Shown here piece by piece: positions 17,142 to 25,321 of a stretch of DNA of 43,838 bases. The notes under the pieces are model-generated. The model was not told where the DNA came from. It saw only the letters and a list, made by a program, of their open reading frames with translations, and ran no database searches. The stretch comes from an uncultured Clostridia bacterium (GTDB lineage Bacteria; Bacillota; Clostridia; TANB77; CAG-508). The DNA is taken from contig CANQKT010000007.1 in the NCBI GenBank assembly GCA_947624525.1, positions 1 to 43,838 of the forward strand, written 5' to 3'. The position numbers were made by a program, and so were the translations under genes. Numbering within the stretch: position 1 is the first letter of the stretch; every line of letters starts with the position of its first letter.

Positions 17142-18695
17142 GTGAATATATTAATAGTAAGTCAAAATTTCACTAGGGGAGGATTGGAAACTCAAATATA
17201 TACACAATATACAACTATGAAAAATGAAAATAATTTTTCATTTGCATTTAAAAATTATAGTAGTAAATTAGATTTGAGTGGAGCAAAAATATATACAGAT
17301 TTTAATTTTTCGTGGGATTCTTCAATAGAGGAATTTTGTAATGATGTTGAAAACTTAGTTGAGATAATTAAAAATGATAAAATTGATATTATTCATGCAC
17401 ATCCATTTTATTCTGTTTTTCCAGCTGTATTTGCTGCAAAAATAATGCAAATTCCAATTGTGTATACATACCATGGAGTCTTATCATTGAATTTTACTAA
17501 TCAAATTAATGATAATATATTGTTTAAAGCTATGTTAGAAAGCGAAATTGATAAAGTCTTTTCAGTTTCTAAAACAGGCATACACTCAATGAGTAATATT
17601 GTAAATAATAGTAATAAGTTGGTATTTTTTCCAAATGCAATAGACTTAACAAAATATAAGAAAAATGTTGTTGTAAACAACAAAAGTTGGGCCTTAATAT
17701 CTAGAATTGACGCAGATAAAGTATTAGAGATAAAGAAAATCATAAGTGCTATGGATGAAGTTGATATTGAAAAAATATGTATTTATGGTGATGGAGATAA
17801 AAAGAACGAATTAGAGCAGTTCATAAGTGACAATGGATTATGTAATAAAGTTATACTTATGGGGCATTGTGATAGCATATGTGATGAATTGAATGGTAAG
17901 TATAATGGCGTTTTAGGAACGAGTAGAGTAGCAATGGAAGCAATTGCAATGGGATATCCTATTATATTAGTAGGATATGGTAAAATTACAGGAATTATAG
18001 ATTTAGAGATGTATAATTTGATAAAGGAAGAAAATTTTATAAATAAGACACTACAAGATATTCCAATAGATAAACTAAAGTTGCAAATACAAAATGTATA
18101 TGCTGAAAAAGATTCAAGAGAAAAATTATATGAAATATTTAGTAAAGACTATTCTGCTAGTGAGTTGTACAAAAAGTACAAACAAGAAATAGAAAATACT
18201 AAAGTAATGAGTTCATATGATATCTTAAGAATATATAATGAAATAAAAGATTTAATAGAAACTTCTTTAAATGAAAAGATATATTCTAGTAGAGTAGTAT
18301 ATAACATCCTAAAAAAATATATACAATCAGAAACAACATCATATTTTCTAAAAGATGAGTTTCAAAAATATGATATGAGTTTTAATCAACAAGATTTATA
18401 TTATAACATAGTAAACGAAATAGAACAATTAAAGGGTAGCATTGAAAAACAAAATGAAAATATTGAAAAAAATTATAATAGTATGATTGAAATTATAGAG
18501 AATCAAAATAAGGTATTCTCTGAACAGTTGCAAGGTCTGAATGAAAACATTAATTTTATTAAAGAAGAACAAGCAAATCTAGAAAATGAAATAAATGCAA
18601 TAAGAGAAGAACAATCTAATTTACAAGATAAAATAAACATAAAATTTCTTGCTAAAAACAGTTGGAAGATTGCAAAAAATAAACTTAAAAAGTGA
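17142..18695 (+). CDS. GT4 glycosyltransferase with a C-terminal coiled coil
   Basis: A 517-residue protein. Residues 1-350 are a GT-B/GT4 glycosyltransferase: NILIVSQNFTRGGLETQ at the N-terminus (glycine-rich acceptor loop), DIIHAHPFYS, VYTYHG, FFPNAIDL, and a C-terminal half with ICIYGDGD and GTSRVAMEAIAMGYP. From about residue 385 onward the sequence is helical, ending in a heptad-rich coiled coil (IEQLKGSIEKQNENIEK and following) and a basic tail. GTG 17142 is preferred over ATG 17127 because the GGGGGGAAAAG run sits in front of it; the ATG lies 5' of that run and has no binding site. The tail suggests oligomerisation or docking onto other locus proteins. Confidence 0.87.
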   Translation: MNILIVSQNFTRGGLETQIYTQYTTMKNENNFSFAFKNYSSKLDLSGAKIYTDFNFSWDSSIEEFCNDVENLVEIIKNDKIDIIHAHPFYSVFPAVFAAKIMQIPIVYTYHGVLSLNFTNQINDNILFKAMLESEIDKVFSVSKTGIHSMSNIVNNSNKLVFFPNAIDLTKYKKNVVVNNKSWALISRIDADKVLEIKKIISAMDEVDIEKICIYGDGDKKNELEQFISDNGLCNKVILMGHCDSICDELNGKYNGVLGTSRVAMEAIAMGYPIILVGYGKITGIIDLEMYNLIKEENFINKTLQDIPIDKLKLQIQNVYAEKDSREKLYEIFSKDYSASELYKKYKQEIENTKVMSSYDILRIYNEIKDLIETSLNEKIYSSRVVYNILKKYIQSETTSYFLKDEFQKYDMSFNQQDLYYNIVNEIEQLKGSIEKQNENIEKNYNSMIEIIENQNKVFSEQLQGLNENINFIKEEQANLENEINAIREEQSNLQDKINIKFLAKNSWKIAKNKLKK

Positions 18696-18709
18696 ATTTA
18701 GAGGTGTAT

Positions 18710-19444
18710 ATGATAAAAGAAAAAATTTTAGGTTTTGATGTATGTAGTACAAGCAGTGATGAGTTAGTAAAAGAGATATTTCAAGATTATAGTAACAAAA
18801 AACAATCTGTAATTTTCAGTATTAATCCAGAGATTGTAATTAATAATTACAAAGATGAAGTTTATAAAGAGAAAATAAATGGTCAAAAATATCAAATTCC
18901 AGATGGAGTTGGTATAGTATATGCATCCAAAATTAATAAAGGAGAAATAAAAAACAGAATTGCTGGAATAGATTTTATGCATAGAGTTATAGAAGAATCT
19001 TTAAAATATAAATCAAAAATATATCTGTATGGTGCAAAAGAGAATATTATAGAATTGGCTAAAGAACAACTGCAAAAAAAATATGATGGATTGAATATTA
19101 TAGGAGTATGTAACGGATATGTTGATGAAGAAACTGCAGTTCAAAATATAAACGAAGCTAGTCCAGATATATTATTTGTAGGATTAGGAAGCCCAAAACA
19201 AGAAAACTTTATTATCGAAAATAAAGATAAATTAAAAAGTGTAAAAATCTTTATGCCAGTTGGCGGAAGTTTCGACGTTATTAGTAATACATTAAGAAGA
19301 GCACCTGATTGGATTATAAATATAAATTTAGAATGGTTATATAGACTAATAAAACAACCTAAGCGAATATTTAGACAAATAAAGTTAATTAAATTTGTAT
19401 GGATTGTTTTACTAGATAGAGTAAAAAACAAAAGGAGAAGATGA
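18710..19444 (+). CDS. tagA: TagA/WecG-family N-acetylmannosaminyltransferase (GT26)
   Basis: A 244-residue GT26 enzyme. Family motifs are FSINPEIVINN, YQIPDGVGIVYASK, IAGIDFMHRV, IYLYGAKE, LFVGLGSPKQE and MPVGGSFDVISNTLRRAP. TagA moves ManNAc from UDP-ManNAc to undecaprenyl-PP-GlcNAc, making the teichoic acid linkage unit; WecG relatives use UDP-ManNAcA. The neighbouring MnaA (UDP-GlcNAc 2-epimerase) and TagO homologues favour the TagA reaction. ATG 18710 follows GAGGTG; an in-frame GTG at 18692 is rejected. The following gene starts at this stop codon. Confidence 0.93.
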   Translation: MIKEKILGFDVCSTSSDELVKEIFQDYSNKKQSVIFSINPEIVINNYKDEVYKEKINGQKYQIPDGVGIVYASKINKGEIKNRIAGIDFMHRVIEESLKYKSKIYLYGAKENIIELAKEQLQKKYDGLNIIGVCNGYVDEETAVQNINEASPDILFVGLGSPKQENFIIENKDKLKSVKIFMPVGGSFDVISNTLRRAPDWIININLEWLYRLIKQPKRIFRQIKLIKFVWIVLLDRVKNKRRR

Positions 19445-19446
19445 TG

Positions 19447-20556
19447 ATGTCAAAAATAAAGGTAATGACAATATTTGGAACAAGGCCAGAGGCAATAAAG
19501 ATGGCCCCATTAGTTAAAGAATTGAAAAAAAGAGATGAAATTGAATGTATAGTGTGTGTAACAGCACAACATAGGCAAATGTTGGATCAAGTACTTAATA
19601 CTTTTGAAATAAAACCTGACTATGATTTAGACATTATGCAACAAGGCCAGACATTATCAGATATTACAGCTAAAGCATTAAAGGGATTAGAAAATGTAAT
19701 AGAAGAAGTAAAACCCAATATAGTTCTAGTTCACGGGGATACAACAACAACTTTTGCGGGAGCATTAGCAGCATACTATTGTCAAGTCGATGTAGGACAT
19801 GTTGAAGCAGGTTTAAGAACATGGAATAAGTATTCACCTTTTCCAGAAGAAATGAATAGACAAATGGTTGGAGTAATTGCAGACATGCATTTTGCTCCAA
19901 CGGAAAATAGTAAAAAAAGCCTAATAAAAGAAGGGAAAAAAGCAGAAAATATTTATGTAACAGGTAATACAGCAATAGATGCACTAGCTACTACAGTCAA
20001 TGAATCATATCAAAATGATATATTTGATTGGGTTGGTGATAATAGATTAATTCTTATTACCGCTCATAGAAGAGAAAATCTTGGAGAGCCTATGAGAGGT
20101 ATGTTTAAAGCAATAAAAAGAATTTTGAATGAATTTAATGATGTAAAGGCAATATATCCTGTTCACTTAAATCCAAAGGTTAGAAATGTAGCTAATGAAG
20201 TGCTAGGAAATAATGATAAAATAAAATTAATAGATCCATTGGAAGTAATTGATTTTCATAATTTTTTAGCAAGGTCATATTTAATATTAACAGATAGTGG
20301 GGGAATTCAGGAAGAGGCCCCATCATTGGGAAAACCAGTACTAGTACTTAGAGATACAACAGAAAGACCTGAAGGAATAGATGCTGGAACATTGAAGCTT
20401 GCGGGTACTAACGAAGATACAATTTATAAGATGACTAAGGAGCTTTTGGAAAATAGGAATGAATATATGAAAATGAGTAAAGCTTCCAATCCTTATGGAG
20501 ATGGACAAGCAAGTAAAAGAATTGCTGATGCAATTATAAAAAAATATTCTAACTAA
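19447..20556 (+). CDS. mnaA: UDP-N-acetylglucosamine 2-epimerase (non-hydrolysing)
   Basis: About 369 residues, converting UDP-GlcNAc to UDP-ManNAc, the TagA donor. Motifs: MTIFGTRPEAIKMAPL, TAQHRQMLDQVL, VHGDTTTTFAGA, HVEAGLRTW, FPEEMNRQ, ITAHRRENLG and TDSGGIQEEAP, which carry the catalytic and nucleotide-binding residues. Three consecutive ATG codons (19441, 19444, 19447) follow AAAGGAG; the second or third is best spaced, and the third is used here. The first overlaps the tagA stop codon. Length and motifs are complete. Confidence 0.95.
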   Translation: MSKIKVMTIFGTRPEAIKMAPLVKELKKRDEIECIVCVTAQHRQMLDQVLNTFEIKPDYDLDIMQQGQTLSDITAKALKGLENVIEEVKPNIVLVHGDTTTTFAGALAAYYCQVDVGHVEAGLRTWNKYSPFPEEMNRQMVGVIADMHFAPTENSKKSLIKEGKKAENIYVTGNTAIDALATTVNESYQNDIFDWVGDNRLILITAHRRENLGEPMRGMFKAIKRILNEFNDVKAIYPVHLNPKVRNVANEVLGNNDKIKLIDPLEVIDFHNFLARSYLILTDSGGIQEEAPSLGKPVLVLRDTTERPEGIDAGTLKLAGTNEDTIYKMTKELLENRNEYMKMSKASNPYGDGQASKRIADAIIKKYSN

Positions 20557-20581
20557 ACATTTTTTAAGTGAGGTAAAAATT

Positions 20582-21682
20582 ATGTGGGGAGATATATCAA
20601 TAGCATTCTTGTTAGCATTTGTAACTGCATTTGTTGTAACACCATATACAATTAGATTAGCAAATAGAGTTGGAGCAATAGATTTACCAGATAAAAGAAG
20701 GGTAAATGAACAACCAACACCAAGACTTGGAGGCATTGCTGTAATTGTGGGATTTTTAGTGTCATGTATTTATTTAATATCAGTGATGACACTAGAGAAC
20801 ACATTGGATTTATTTGGAGAGGAACAATATTTTCATAAACTTTTAGGTTTATTTTTAGGAATATTAGTGTTATTTATATTTTGTTTTATAGATGATGTAA
20901 AGGGGTTACCTGCAATAATTAAATTAATTGGACAAACTATTGCAGCTATTATAGTTGTTGTATTCGGTATACAAATTAATAACATAAATATTCCGTTTTT
21001 AGAGCAAACATTAAATATAGATAATAATATATATATATATATTATTTCGGTAGCTTGGATTGTTGGAATAACTAATGCTATAAATTTAATAGATGGATTA
21101 GATGGTTTATCTTCTGGAATAACATTGATTTCATGTTTCTCATTAATAATAGTATTTACAATGAATCAATCTCCTGTTATATCAATTGTTTTAATAACAG
21201 CACTAGCAGGTGCAATAGTTGGTTTTATTCCATATAATTTTAATCCTGCTAAAACTTTTATTGGTGATACTGGTGCACAATTTTTAGGTTTTGCACTTGC
21301 AGTAATTTCAATTATGGGAACTGCAAAAACTTATACTTTACTGGTTTTAATTTCACCTTTAATAATACTTGCTTTGCCTATTGCTGATACATTATTTGCA
21401 ATAGTTAGAAGAATAATAAAGGGAAAGTCTATAAAAGCTGTTTTTTCACCAGACACAGGACATTTACACCACAAATTGATGAAAAAGGGGTATACACAAA
21501 AACAAGCAGTATTAATTCTTTATGGAATTAGTGCATGTTTAGGAATGTTTGCAATAATTCTATTAGAAAGTGGAATATGGAAAGCAATTTCATTTGCTCT
21601 GATGATAATTGCGGTGATTTCAATAGGGTACAGGGACTTTCACAAATCAAAGGTAGAAAAAGATAATATATATAAAAATTGA
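20582..21682 (+). CDS. tagO: TagO/WecA-like undecaprenyl-phosphate GlcNAc-1-P transferase
   Basis: A 366-residue membrane enzyme of the polyprenyl-phosphate N-acetylhexosamine-1-phosphate transferase family with about eleven helices. Diagnostic residues: LPDKRRVNEQPTPRLGG near the N-terminus, FIDDVKGLP (the Mg-binding Asp pair), NLIDGLDGL, FIGDTGA, and the family's SPDTGHLHHKL loop. It starts lipid-linked glycan synthesis by moving GlcNAc-1-P from UDP-GlcNAc to undecaprenyl phosphate. GAGG precedes the ATG. It sits next to mnaA and tagA, so linkage-unit synthesis is a likely role; it may also prime other glycans of the locus. Confidence 0.94.
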   Translation: MWGDISIAFLLAFVTAFVVTPYTIRLANRVGAIDLPDKRRVNEQPTPRLGGIAVIVGFLVSCIYLISVMTLENTLDLFGEEQYFHKLLGLFLGILVLFIFCFIDDVKGLPAIIKLIGQTIAAIIVVVFGIQINNINIPFLEQTLNIDNNIYIYIISVAWIVGITNAINLIDGLDGLSSGITLISCFSLIIVFTMNQSPVISIVLITALAGAIVGFIPYNFNPAKTFIGDTGAQFLGFALAVISIMGTAKTYTLLVLISPLIILALPIADTLFAIVRRIIKGKSIKAVFSPDTGHLHHKLMKKGYTQKQAVLILYGISACLGMFAIILLESGIWKAISFALMIIAVISIGYRDFHKSKVEKDNIYKN

Positions 21683-21715
21683 GTAATTAAAAATTATACC
21701 ATAAAGGAGAAAATC

Positions 21716-22093
21716 ATGTTAGAAAAGAGGAAAAAAATAATGGAAATAATATTAGTTTTAATTTACTTAGTATTGACTGTTTCAGGGTTAATTCTAATGA
21801 AAAAGGGTGGAAATTCAGGAACCTTCAAACTAAATAGTGGAGATATATCCTTTACAATAAATTGGATAAGTGCACTAGGATTTGTATGTTATTTATTTAG
21901 CTTTTTACTTTTTACAAGAATTGTAATAATGTTTGATTTAAGTTACATAATGCCAATTGTTACAGGTATAGTACAAATATTAACTCTAGTTAGTGCAGCT
22001 GTTTTCTTTAAAGAAGAAATGTCTAAGCAAGGAATTATAGGAGCATCAATAATTATAATAGGAATTATAATAATGAACTTTAAAAAATCATAA
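21716..22093 (+). CDS. Small EamA/SMR-like four-helix membrane protein
   Basis: A 125-residue protein with four hydrophobic helices. The last half (VTGIVQILTLVSAAVFFKEE followed by GIIGASIIIIGIIIMN) resembles half of an EamA/DMT transporter, and its size matches SMR/ArnE-ArnF-type dimeric transporters. Such small proteins can flip undecaprenyl-phosphate sugars, which would suit the CsbB-like enzyme at 8712, but that is inference. AAAGGAG lies before the ATG. It lies between tagO (33 nt) and the sulfatase gene (31 nt). Confidence 0.75.
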   Translation: MLEKRKKIMEIILVLIYLVLTVSGLILMKKGGNSGTFKLNSGDISFTINWISALGFVCYLFSFLLFTRIVIMFDLSYIMPIVTGIVQILTLVSAAVFFKEEMSKQGIIGASIIIIGIIIMNFKKS

Positions 22094-22124
22094 GAAAAAT
22101 AAAAAGGTAAATTAGGTGAATTAA

Positions 22125-24206
22125 ATGAACAAAGAATTACAAGAAAAAAATGTAATGGACAGTGATGCAAAAGGATTAGAAACAATAAAAAGCGATACGA
22201 AAAGCGATACGAAAAGCAATACAAAAAGCTTAGAAGCAATAAAAACAGAGAATGAGGTTGAACTAAAAAAAGATATATTGCAAGGAAACAATATCTTGCC
22301 AGCAAATAAAGAAGAAGTAGCAGTTGATAATATTATATCAAAAATTACAAACACCAGATTATTTACTATTTTAATAGGAATAATATTGCTACTAAAAACA
22401 ATGCTATTATATAAAGGATCACTCTACGTTAACCAGAAGCTAGAATGGGAGATTTTATTTCCACTAATATATATGGCAGGCTTGTTTGTATCAATATTTA
22501 TAACAATACCAATGTTATTAAAACCAAAGGCTAGATTTTGGACGACACTAGTTGTAGACTTTCTTATAAGTACATTATTATGTGTAAACGAAATATATTA
22601 TGGATACTCATCAAATTTAGTATCCATTTCCCAAATATCTAATTTGCAATACGAAAAAGAAATTTCATCAAGTTTACCAAACCTAATACATATAAAACAA
22701 TTACTATATTTTATAGATATAATATTAATACTAATTTTAGTAATAGGCAAAAAAATAAAAATAAATAAAAAAGCTAAATTTAACTATATACCGGGAATAA
22801 TTTTTACAATAGGAGTAGTAATTATTTCATGGAATTTTGTACCTAAATGGATATCTAATGCAAGTATTCATCAATATAATAAAATTCTGCAAATTGAAGC
22901 CTCAAGCATATATGGATATCATTATATAGATATAAAAAATAATTTCAACATGAAAAAAAATGTGAAATACAAAACAAAACAGTCAGTATTAGAAGCATAT
23001 AATAGTTTAAAAGAAAAGTATAACTCAAAATACAATTTATTATATGACTTAGCAGAAGTATCAAAAGACAAAAATGTTATAATAGTTCAATTAGAATCAG
23101 TACAAAACTTTGTTGTAAATAGAAAAATAAATGGACAAGAAATTACACCAAATCTAAATAAATTCATTAATGAAAATATAGAATTTACAAATATGCACAA
23201 TCAAAGTTATTCTTCAACAGCTGATTCAGAATATGGTGTTATGAATTCATTATATCCTTTGGAAAATGGAATGTCTTTTGCACAATATCCATCTAATGAG
23301 TATAATGATATTTATCAAAATTTTAAACAAAATGAATACATAACAACCTATATTCATGGAAATTATGGGGGGTTTTGGAATAGAAAAGCTGTATATTCAA
23401 GACTAAAAATAGATAATCTATTGTTTGATGAAGTTTTTGATGAAGAAACAGAAAGAATAAATGAGTATATTTCAGATGAAGAACTATATAAAAAAGTAAT
23501 TCAAGAATTAAAAGGTTATGATGATAAATTTTTTATTAATATAATTTCTGCATCATCACACATTCCCTTTGAACTAGAAGGAATTCAAGATCGAGAGAAT
23601 AAATTACATTTTGATCCAGGGGAAGAATATAGAGACCAGTTTTTTGGAAATTATCTTGAAGCTGTAAATTATGCAGATTATGCCTTTGGTCTATTTATCG
23701 AAGATTTAAAGAAGGAAAATCTATATGATGATACTGTAATTTTGGTATATGGAGATCATGCAGGTTTACAAATGTATAACTATGAGATGCAAGATTTTAT
23801 AAGAGAAAAAAATCCAGAATTAAATGACATTCAAACACAAATAAATTACTCAAATGTTCTATGTGGATTAAAAATTCCAGAAGTAGAAGCAATGAAGATA
23901 ACTAAACCAGTTAGTAAGTTGGATATAAAGCCAACTCTGTGTGAATTATGCGGAATAGAAGATAAATTTTCACTTGGAATGAGTATGTTTTCAGATAAGG
24001 ACTTTGTGTGCTTAAATAACGGAAAAATTATAACTGATAAGTATTTTTACGATGGAAACTGGTATTTAATTGAAACTGGGGAACAATTAGATATGTCTAA
24101 TATATCACAGGAAGAAGCAGATAAATTAAATGATTATAGTGATTCTTTACAAAAAGAATTGGACATCTCTTTATCAATTAATATCCTGAACTTATTAAAG
24201 GAATAG
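22125..24206 (+). CDS. LtaS-like sulfatase-family phosphoglycerol transferase
   Basis: A 693-residue protein. Residues 1-70 are a charged cytoplasmic tail with a short tandem repeat, about 75-245 hold five membrane helices, and from about 315 there is an extracellular alkaline-phosphatase/sulfatase domain. LtaS-type residues are the metal-binding Glu in IVQLESVQNF (about 323), catalytic Thr365 in YSSTADSEYG, FWNRKAVY, ASSHIPFE and VYGDHAG. LtaS polymerises glycerol phosphate from phosphatidylglycerol. AGGTGAA precedes the ATG. The position beside tagO/tagA suggests it makes or modifies the anionic polymer of this locus. The variable tail is unusual. Confidence 0.9.
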   Translation: MNKELQEKNVMDSDAKGLETIKSDTKSDTKSNTKSLEAIKTENEVELKKDILQGNNILPANKEEVAVDNIISKITNTRLFTILIGIILLLKTMLLYKGSLYVNQKLEWEILFPLIYMAGLFVSIFITIPMLLKPKARFWTTLVVDFLISTLLCVNEIYYGYSSNLVSISQISNLQYEKEISSSLPNLIHIKQLLYFIDIILILILVIGKKIKINKKAKFNYIPGIIFTIGVVIISWNFVPKWISNASIHQYNKILQIEASSIYGYHYIDIKNNFNMKKNVKYKTKQSVLEAYNSLKEKYNSKYNLLYDLAEVSKDKNVIIVQLESVQNFVVNRKINGQEITPNLNKFINENIEFTNMHNQSYSSTADSEYGVMNSLYPLENGMSFAQYPSNEYNDIYQNFKQNEYITTYIHGNYGGFWNRKAVYSRLKIDNLLFDEVFDEETERINEYISDEELYKKVIQELKGYDDKFFINIISASSHIPFELEGIQDRENKLHFDPGEEYRDQFFGNYLEAVNYADYAFGLFIEDLKKENLYDDTVILVYGDHAGLQMYNYEMQDFIREKNPELNDIQTQINYSNVLCGLKIPEVEAMKITKPVSKLDIKPTLCELCGIEDKFSLGMSMFSDKDFVCLNNGKIITDKYFYDGNWYLIETGEQLDMSNISQEEADKLNDYSDSLQKELDISLSINILNLLKE
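22188..22229 (+). repeat. 12-bp tandem repeat in the LtaS-like tail
   Basis: Three and a half copies of AAAAGCGATACG-type units encode KSDT-KSDT-KSNT-KS in the cytoplasmic tail. Because the unit is a multiple of three, copy-number change would not break the frame. Confidence 0.75.
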
Positions 24207-24254
24207 TTAATTACATATGTAAAGATAGAAAAGGCAAGAATGGAGGATGTAAAA

Positions 24255-25256
24255 ATGGAAGATGATAGATTATTACGACCAGATTTGGAAGATCTTAGCG
24301 AAGAAAGACTAGAGACCTCATTAAGACCAAGATTTTTGAATGAGTACATTGGCCAATCTAAGGTAAAAAACAACATGAAAATTTACATAGAAGCTGCTAA
24401 AAAAAGAAAAGAACCATTAGATCATGTTTTATTATATGGTCCTCCGGGTTTAGGAAAAACAACATTAGCTAATATAATTTCAAACGAAATGAATTCAAAT
24501 ATAAAAGTTACATCAGGACCTGCTATTGAAAAAGCAGGAGATTTGGCTGCATTATTAACTAATCTACAAGAGTTTGATGTATTGTTTATTGATGAAATTC
24601 ATAGGTTAAATAAAAATGTAGAGGAAATTTTATATCCAGCCTTAGAAGATTTTACCTTGGATATTATAATAGGAAAAGGCCCTACAGCAAAATCAATAAG
24701 AATAGATCTTCCTAAGTTTACTTTAATTGGTGCAACAACAAAAGCAGGAAGTTTATCAACTCCATTAAGAGATCGCTTTGGAATTGTAGATAGATTAGAA
24801 TTATATAATATAGCAGAATTAGCTTTTATAATTAAACGTTCAGCAAAAATTCTAAATATTGAAATAGATGATGAATCTGCAAATGAAATAGCAAGAAGAT
24901 CTAGAGGAACTCCAAGAATTGCGAATAGACTTTTAAAACGAGTTCGTGATTATGCGGCAGTTTTAAGTGATGGAAATATAAATTTGAAGGTAGCTAAAAC
25001 TGCCTTAAATAGGCTAGAAATAGATGAAATGGGATTAGATGAAATAGATAGAAAATTATTAGATGTAATGATTACAAAATATGCAGGAAGACCAGTAGGA
25101 ATTGATGCCTTGGCAACAACTATAGGAGAAGAAGTAGATACGTTAGAAGATGTATATGAACCCTATTTAATTCAAATTGGCTTTATTTCTAGAACAGTGA
25201 GAGGGAGGATTCCACTACCTCCAGCATATGAACATTTGGGATATGAGAAATTGTAA
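24255..25256 (+). CDS. ruvB: Holliday junction branch migration helicase RuvB
   Basis: A 333-residue AAA+ ATPase that drives RuvAB branch migration. It has the N-terminal [12 protein letters not shown], Walker [10 protein letters not shown] (residues 62-70), Walker [10 protein letters not shown], sensor 1 [10 protein letters not shown], the arginine finger in LRDRFGI, and the winged-helix C-terminus [19 protein letters not shown] 24255 is chosen over ATG 24240 because GGAGG lies between them at the correct spacing. The usual partners ruvA and ruvC are not in the window. It follows the LtaS-like gene by 48 nt. Confidence 0.97.
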   Translation: MEDDRLLRPDLEDLSEERLETSLRPRFLNEYIGQSKVKNNMKIYIEAAKKRKEPLDHVLLYGPPGLGKTTLANIISNEMNSNIKVTSGPAIEKAGDLAALLTNLQEFDVLFIDEIHRLNKNVEEILYPALEDFTLDIIIGKGPTAKSIRIDLPKFTLIGATTKAGSLSTPLRDRFGIVDRLELYNIAELAFIIKRSAKILNIEIDDESANEIARRSRGTPRIANRLLKRVRDYAAVLSDGNINLKVAKTALNRLEIDEMGLDEIDRKLLDVMITKYAGRPVGIDALATTIGEEVDTLEDVYEPYLIQIGFISRTVRGRIPLPPAYEHLGYEKL

Positions 25257-25257
25257 C

Positions 25258-25285
25258 TTGAAATTTGCAATATTTTTGATATAAT
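25258..25285 (+). promoter_or_regulatory. Sigma-A-type promoter of aspS
   Basis: TTGAAA (25258-25263) and TATAAT (25280-25285) are separated by 16 nt, starting two bases after the ruvB stop and 36 nt before the aspS start. The leader is too short for a T-box. Confidence 0.75.
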
Positions 25286-25321
25286 ATACACAATATAAAA
25301 AATCGAAAGGAATGAAAACAT

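Noticed and set aside
21024..21045. AT dinucleotide run as a regulatory or slippage element
   Set aside because: It lies inside tagO, encodes a normal loop and is expected in DNA of this composition.
25257..25321. T-box leader before aspS (and before tyrS, 30380-30466)
   Set aside because: Both leaders are under 100 nt after the promoter and no T-box sequence or antiterminator pairing is visible.
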